A DNA stretch of 15,471 bases, from NCBI GenBank assembly GCA_018828205.1, contig JAHJWA010000168.1:1-15471 (forward strand). Direction: 5' to 3'. Each line of letters begins with the position of its first letter. The stretch's first letter is position 1. Below, piece after piece: positions 13,873 through 15,471 of this stretch. This stretch comes from Alphaproteobacteria bacterium. GTDB lineage: Bacteria; Pseudomonadota; Alphaproteobacteria; Sphingomonadales; Sphingomonadaceae. The position numbers were made by a program, and so were the translations under genes. The notes under the pieces were generated by a model. The model saw only the letters and a program-made list of their open reading frames with translations. It searched no databases and was not told the origin of the DNA.

Positions 13873-14804
13873 TGGGGGCGGCTCCCCGGGTGGTGTCGCT
13901 GCTGCCGAGCGCCACCGAAATCGCGGTGGCGGTCGGACTGGGCGAACGCTTGCTCGGCCGCTCGCACGAATGCGACTTCCCGCCCTTCGTCGCGGCGCTC
14001 CCGGTGCTGACCTCGACCAAGCTGGAGAAGGGGCTGACCTCGCTCGAGATCGACCGCCGTGTGCAGGAGATCGTAAGGCAGGGCCTGTCGGTCTACGCCG
14101 TCGATGCCGAGCGGCTGCGCGCGCTCCGGCCCGATGTCATCCTCACCCAGTCGCAATGCGCGGTCTGCGCGGTCACCCCCGCGGATCTCGAGGAATCGCT
14201 CGCCGAATGGGTCGGGACCGCGCCAGCGCTGGTCTCGCTCGCGCCCGACGACCTGAGCGACGTATGGGGGGATTTCGCCCGGGTGGGCGAAGCCACCGGC
14301 AGGCGCGGCGAGGCGGATCGCGCGGTTGCCGGTTTGCGCGAGCGGATGGATGCGCTGGCATCCCGCAGCGCGCGGCGCGGGACCAGGCCCAGAGTGGCCG
14401 CGATCGAGTGGATCGATCCGCTGATGGCAGCCGGCAATTGGGTTCCCGAGCTGATCGAACTGGCCGGCGGCGAGCCGCTGTTCGCCGCCGCGGGGCAGCA
14501 TTCGCCCTGGCTCGAATGGGAGGCGCTGATGGCGGCCGATCCCGATGTCATCGTCATGATGCCCTGCGGCTATCAGATCCCCCAGACCCTTGCGGATCTC
14601 GCGCCGCTGGTCGAGCGACCCGGCTGGGGCGACCTCTCCGCTGTCCGCGCGGGCCGGGTGTTCGTCGCCGACGGTCACCACTTCTTCAACCGCCCGGGAC
14701 CGCGGCTAGTCGAATCCGCCGAGATCATCGCCGCCTGCCTCGATGGCGAAGCCCCGCCCGCTGATGCGCGGCACTGGCTGGCCTTGCCGCCCTCAAGCAA
14801 CTGA
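13872..14804 (+). CDS. BtuF-like cobalamin-binding protein without signal peptide
   Basis: The 310-aa protein belongs to the periplasmic-binding-protein fold used for corrinoids and siderophores (COG0614, helical backbone). The first lobe opens RVVSLLPSATEIAVAVGLGE, then GRSHECDFPP and the cysteine pair TQSQCAVCAV (Cys96, Cys99); a long linking helix is at about 128-165, and the second lobe holds AIEWIDPLMAAGNWVPELI, DPDVIVMMPCGY and VFVADGHHFFNRPGPRL. No signal peptide or lipobox is present: the fold begins at residue 7. The start is fixed by the TGATG overlap with the membrane protein gene; the longer frame upstream lies inside that gene. Riboswitch and btuB support corrinoid binding. Since it seems to stay in the cytoplasm, it may capture incoming B12 or act in salvage rather than feed an ABC permease. 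No btuC, btuD or cobalamin-remodelling gene follows. Confidence 0.88.
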   Translation: MGAAPRVVSLLPSATEIAVAVGLGERLLGRSHECDFPPFVAALPVLTSTKLEKGLTSLEIDRRVQEIVRQGLSVYAVDAERLRALRPDVILTQSQCAVCAVTPADLEESLAEWVGTAPALVSLAPDDLSDVWGDFARVGEATGRRGEADRAVAGLRERMDALASRSARRGTRPRVAAIEWIDPLMAAGNWVPELIELAGGEPLFAAAGQHSPWLEWEALMAADPDVIVMMPCGYQIPQTLADLAPLVERPGWGDLSAVRAGRVFVADGHHFFNRPGPRLVESAEIIAACLDGEAPPADARHWLALPPSSN

Positions 14805-14841
14805 CGCGGGCGGCGCGCGGGGGCGCTAGACTCTTTTTCCC

Positions 14842-15450
14842 TTAGGTTGAAGCGTATCCGGAGTTTCTGAAGTAGTTGGAGCATTCTTGTGGCGGGAAGG
14901 CGTCGAGGAGGGTGCCGATGCGCTGCCAGGTTGCCTCGACGGATCGCTCTTCGGCCTTGCGCAGCAGGAGCTTGAGCTTGGCGAAGACCTGTTCGATCGG
15001 GTTCAGATCAGGGGAGTAGGGTGGCAAGAACAGGAGCCTGGCCCCGGCGGAACGGATCGCCTGGCGGACGGCTGCGCCCTTGTGGCTGCCCAGATTGTCC
15101 ATGATCACGATGTCGCCGGGTGCGAGCGTTGGCACGAAGAACTGCTCGACCCAAGCAGTGAAGCTGAGGCCATTGATCGGTCCGTCGAGGACGCAAGGGG
15201 CATCGATCCGGTCATGGCGGAGCGCGGCCAGGAAGGTCAGCGTTCGCCAATGGCCGAACGGTGCGCGGGCGACGAGCTTGTGCCCACGCGGTGCCCATCC
15301 CCGGATCGGTGTCATGTTGGTCTTGGCCCAGGTCTCGTCGATGAAGACAAGGCGCCCGGGATCAAGCCGCCCCTGATATTTCTTCCACTGCTCGCGCCGG
15401 CGCGCGATCTTTGGCCGCAGCTGCTCGACCGCGAACAGCGTTTTTTTTAA
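14842..15450 (-). CDS. IS630-family transposase, catalytic ORF (orfB)
   Basis: The frame is open from the window edge; readable protein begins LKKTLFAVEQLRPKIARRR and ends with NSGYAST and TAA at 14842. It contains the three catalytic acidic residues of the DDE domain: Asp in LVFIDETWAKTN, Asp in DIVIMDNLGSHKG and Glu in PYSPDLNPIEQVFAK. The ATG at 15315 is downstream of the first catalytic Asp and so cannot be the real start. The N-terminal helix-turn-helix part is in a different frame upstream of the A run at 15441-15448, so a full enzyme needs a frameshift or RNA slippage. It cuts and joins element ends at TA targets. Family assignment is firm; whether the copy is active is open. Confidence 0.88.
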   Translation of the reverse strand, partial: LKKTLFAVEQLRPKIARRREQWKKYQGRLDPGRLVFIDETWAKTNMTPIRGWAPRGHKLVARAPFGHWRTLTFLAALRHDRIDAPCVLDGPINGLSFTAWVEQFFVPTLAPGDIVIMDNLGSHKGAAVRQAIRSAGARLLFLPPYSPDLNPIEQVFAKLKLLLRKAEERSVEATWQRIGTLLDAFPPQECSNYFRNSGYAST

Positions 15451-15471
15451 AGCGCAGCCCTTCCGAGCGCA
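15362..15471 (-). CDS. IS630-family transposase, end of the N-terminal ORF (orfA), partial
   Basis: In the frame reading RSEGLRFKK (from about 15469) the expected IS630 sequence just before the catalytic part is seen. After the run of eight A it continues as NAVRGRAAAAKDRAP, which does not match the family, and stops with TGA at 15362-15364. Removing one A joins EGLRFKK directly to TLFAVEQLRPK. Only about 36 codons are in view, and the start is beyond the window. Either an orfA of a two-part element or the front half of a frameshifted pseudogene. Confidence 0.6.
   Translation of the reverse strand, partial: RSEGLRFKKNAVRGRAAAAKDRAPARAVEEISGAA
15441..15448 (-). other. A8 slippage or frameshift site in the transposase
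   Basis: Eight consecutive A on the coding strand (T8 on the plus strand) separate the two transposase frames. A seven-A transcript would give a continuous protein. Homopolymer runs of this size cause RNA polymerase slippage in several bacterial insertion sequences, but a fixed one-base insertion or a sequencing error in the run would look the same. Confidence 0.5.

Larger units (their letters stand above)
14829..15471 (-). mobile_element. IS630-family insertion sequence, 3' portion (continues past the right edge)
   Basis: The segment carries an IS630-type transposase and runs out of the window. These elements insert at TA dinucleotides. A TA at 14827-14828, 13 bases after the transposase stop, is a reasonable candidate for the end, but the other terminus is outside the window, so the terminal inverted repeat cannot be checked. 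It lies 24 bases after the btuF-like stop, so any terminator of the B12 operon may have been displaced or lies in this short gap. Confidence 0.6.

Noticed and set aside
14805..14841. GC-rich stretch followed by CTTTTTCCC after the btuF-like gene as an intrinsic terminator
   Set aside because: I could not draw a convincing stem before the T run, and the run lies at or inside the likely end of the insertion sequence.
15313..15315. ATG as the start of the IS630 transposase
   Set aside because: The first catalytic Asp (FIDET) and further family sequence lie upstream in the same frame, so this Met is internal.

Overview
The window is high-GC DNA of alphaproteobacterial character. The most likely source is a sphingomonad or Erythrobacteraceae-like member of the Sphingomonadales. 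I infer this from gene content and protein style (MexEF-like RND operon, small spore-coat-U pili, cobalamin-riboswitch TonB receptor), not from a marker gene. No rRNA, tRNA, CRISPR array or phage gene is visible.

Layout. (1) 1-279 is the C-terminal end of a TetR/AcrR-type regulator cut by the window edge. (2) 280-498 is a control region with a 14-bp palindrome, a TTGACC promoter candidate and a strong leader hairpin. (3) 499-6608 is a plus-strand tripartite efflux operon: periplasmic adaptor, HAE1 inner-membrane pump, outer-membrane factor lipoprotein, then an ATGA-coupled 36-codon ORF predicted to be a single-pass membrane peptide. That last ORF has a canonical ribosome binding site and is easily missed. 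(4) 6683-10669 is a minus-strand archaic chaperone-usher operon in the order pilin, chaperone, usher, second pilin. Its 5' leader folds next to the ribosome binding site. (5) 10670-11380 is a 711-base divergent control region. It holds the pilus promoter and leader on one strand and, on the other, a cobalamin riboswitch followed by a long expression platform with a possible 19-codon leader ORF. (6) 11381-14804 is a plus-strand cobalamin uptake operon: a BtuB-like TonB receptor, an unrecognised integral membrane protein, and a BtuF-like corrinoid-binding protein with no signal peptide. (7) 14829-15471 is the 3' part of an IS630-family element running off the right edge. Its transposase is split at a run of eight A residues.

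How the parts work together. The TetR protein probably senses a pump substrate and represses the efflux operon through the palindrome. The pilus operon secretes and assembles single-domain pilins by donor-strand exchange. In the B12 operon, adenosylcobalamin or another cobalamin should bind the leader and switch off receptor synthesis. The window shows no BtuC or BtuD permease/ATPase, so the unknown membrane protein is the best local candidate for inner-membrane passage. The most interesting items are the 36-aa pump-operon peptide, the B12 leader with its nested start codon and competing hairpins, the non-canonical B12 transport trio and the hairpin clamp over the pilin start.
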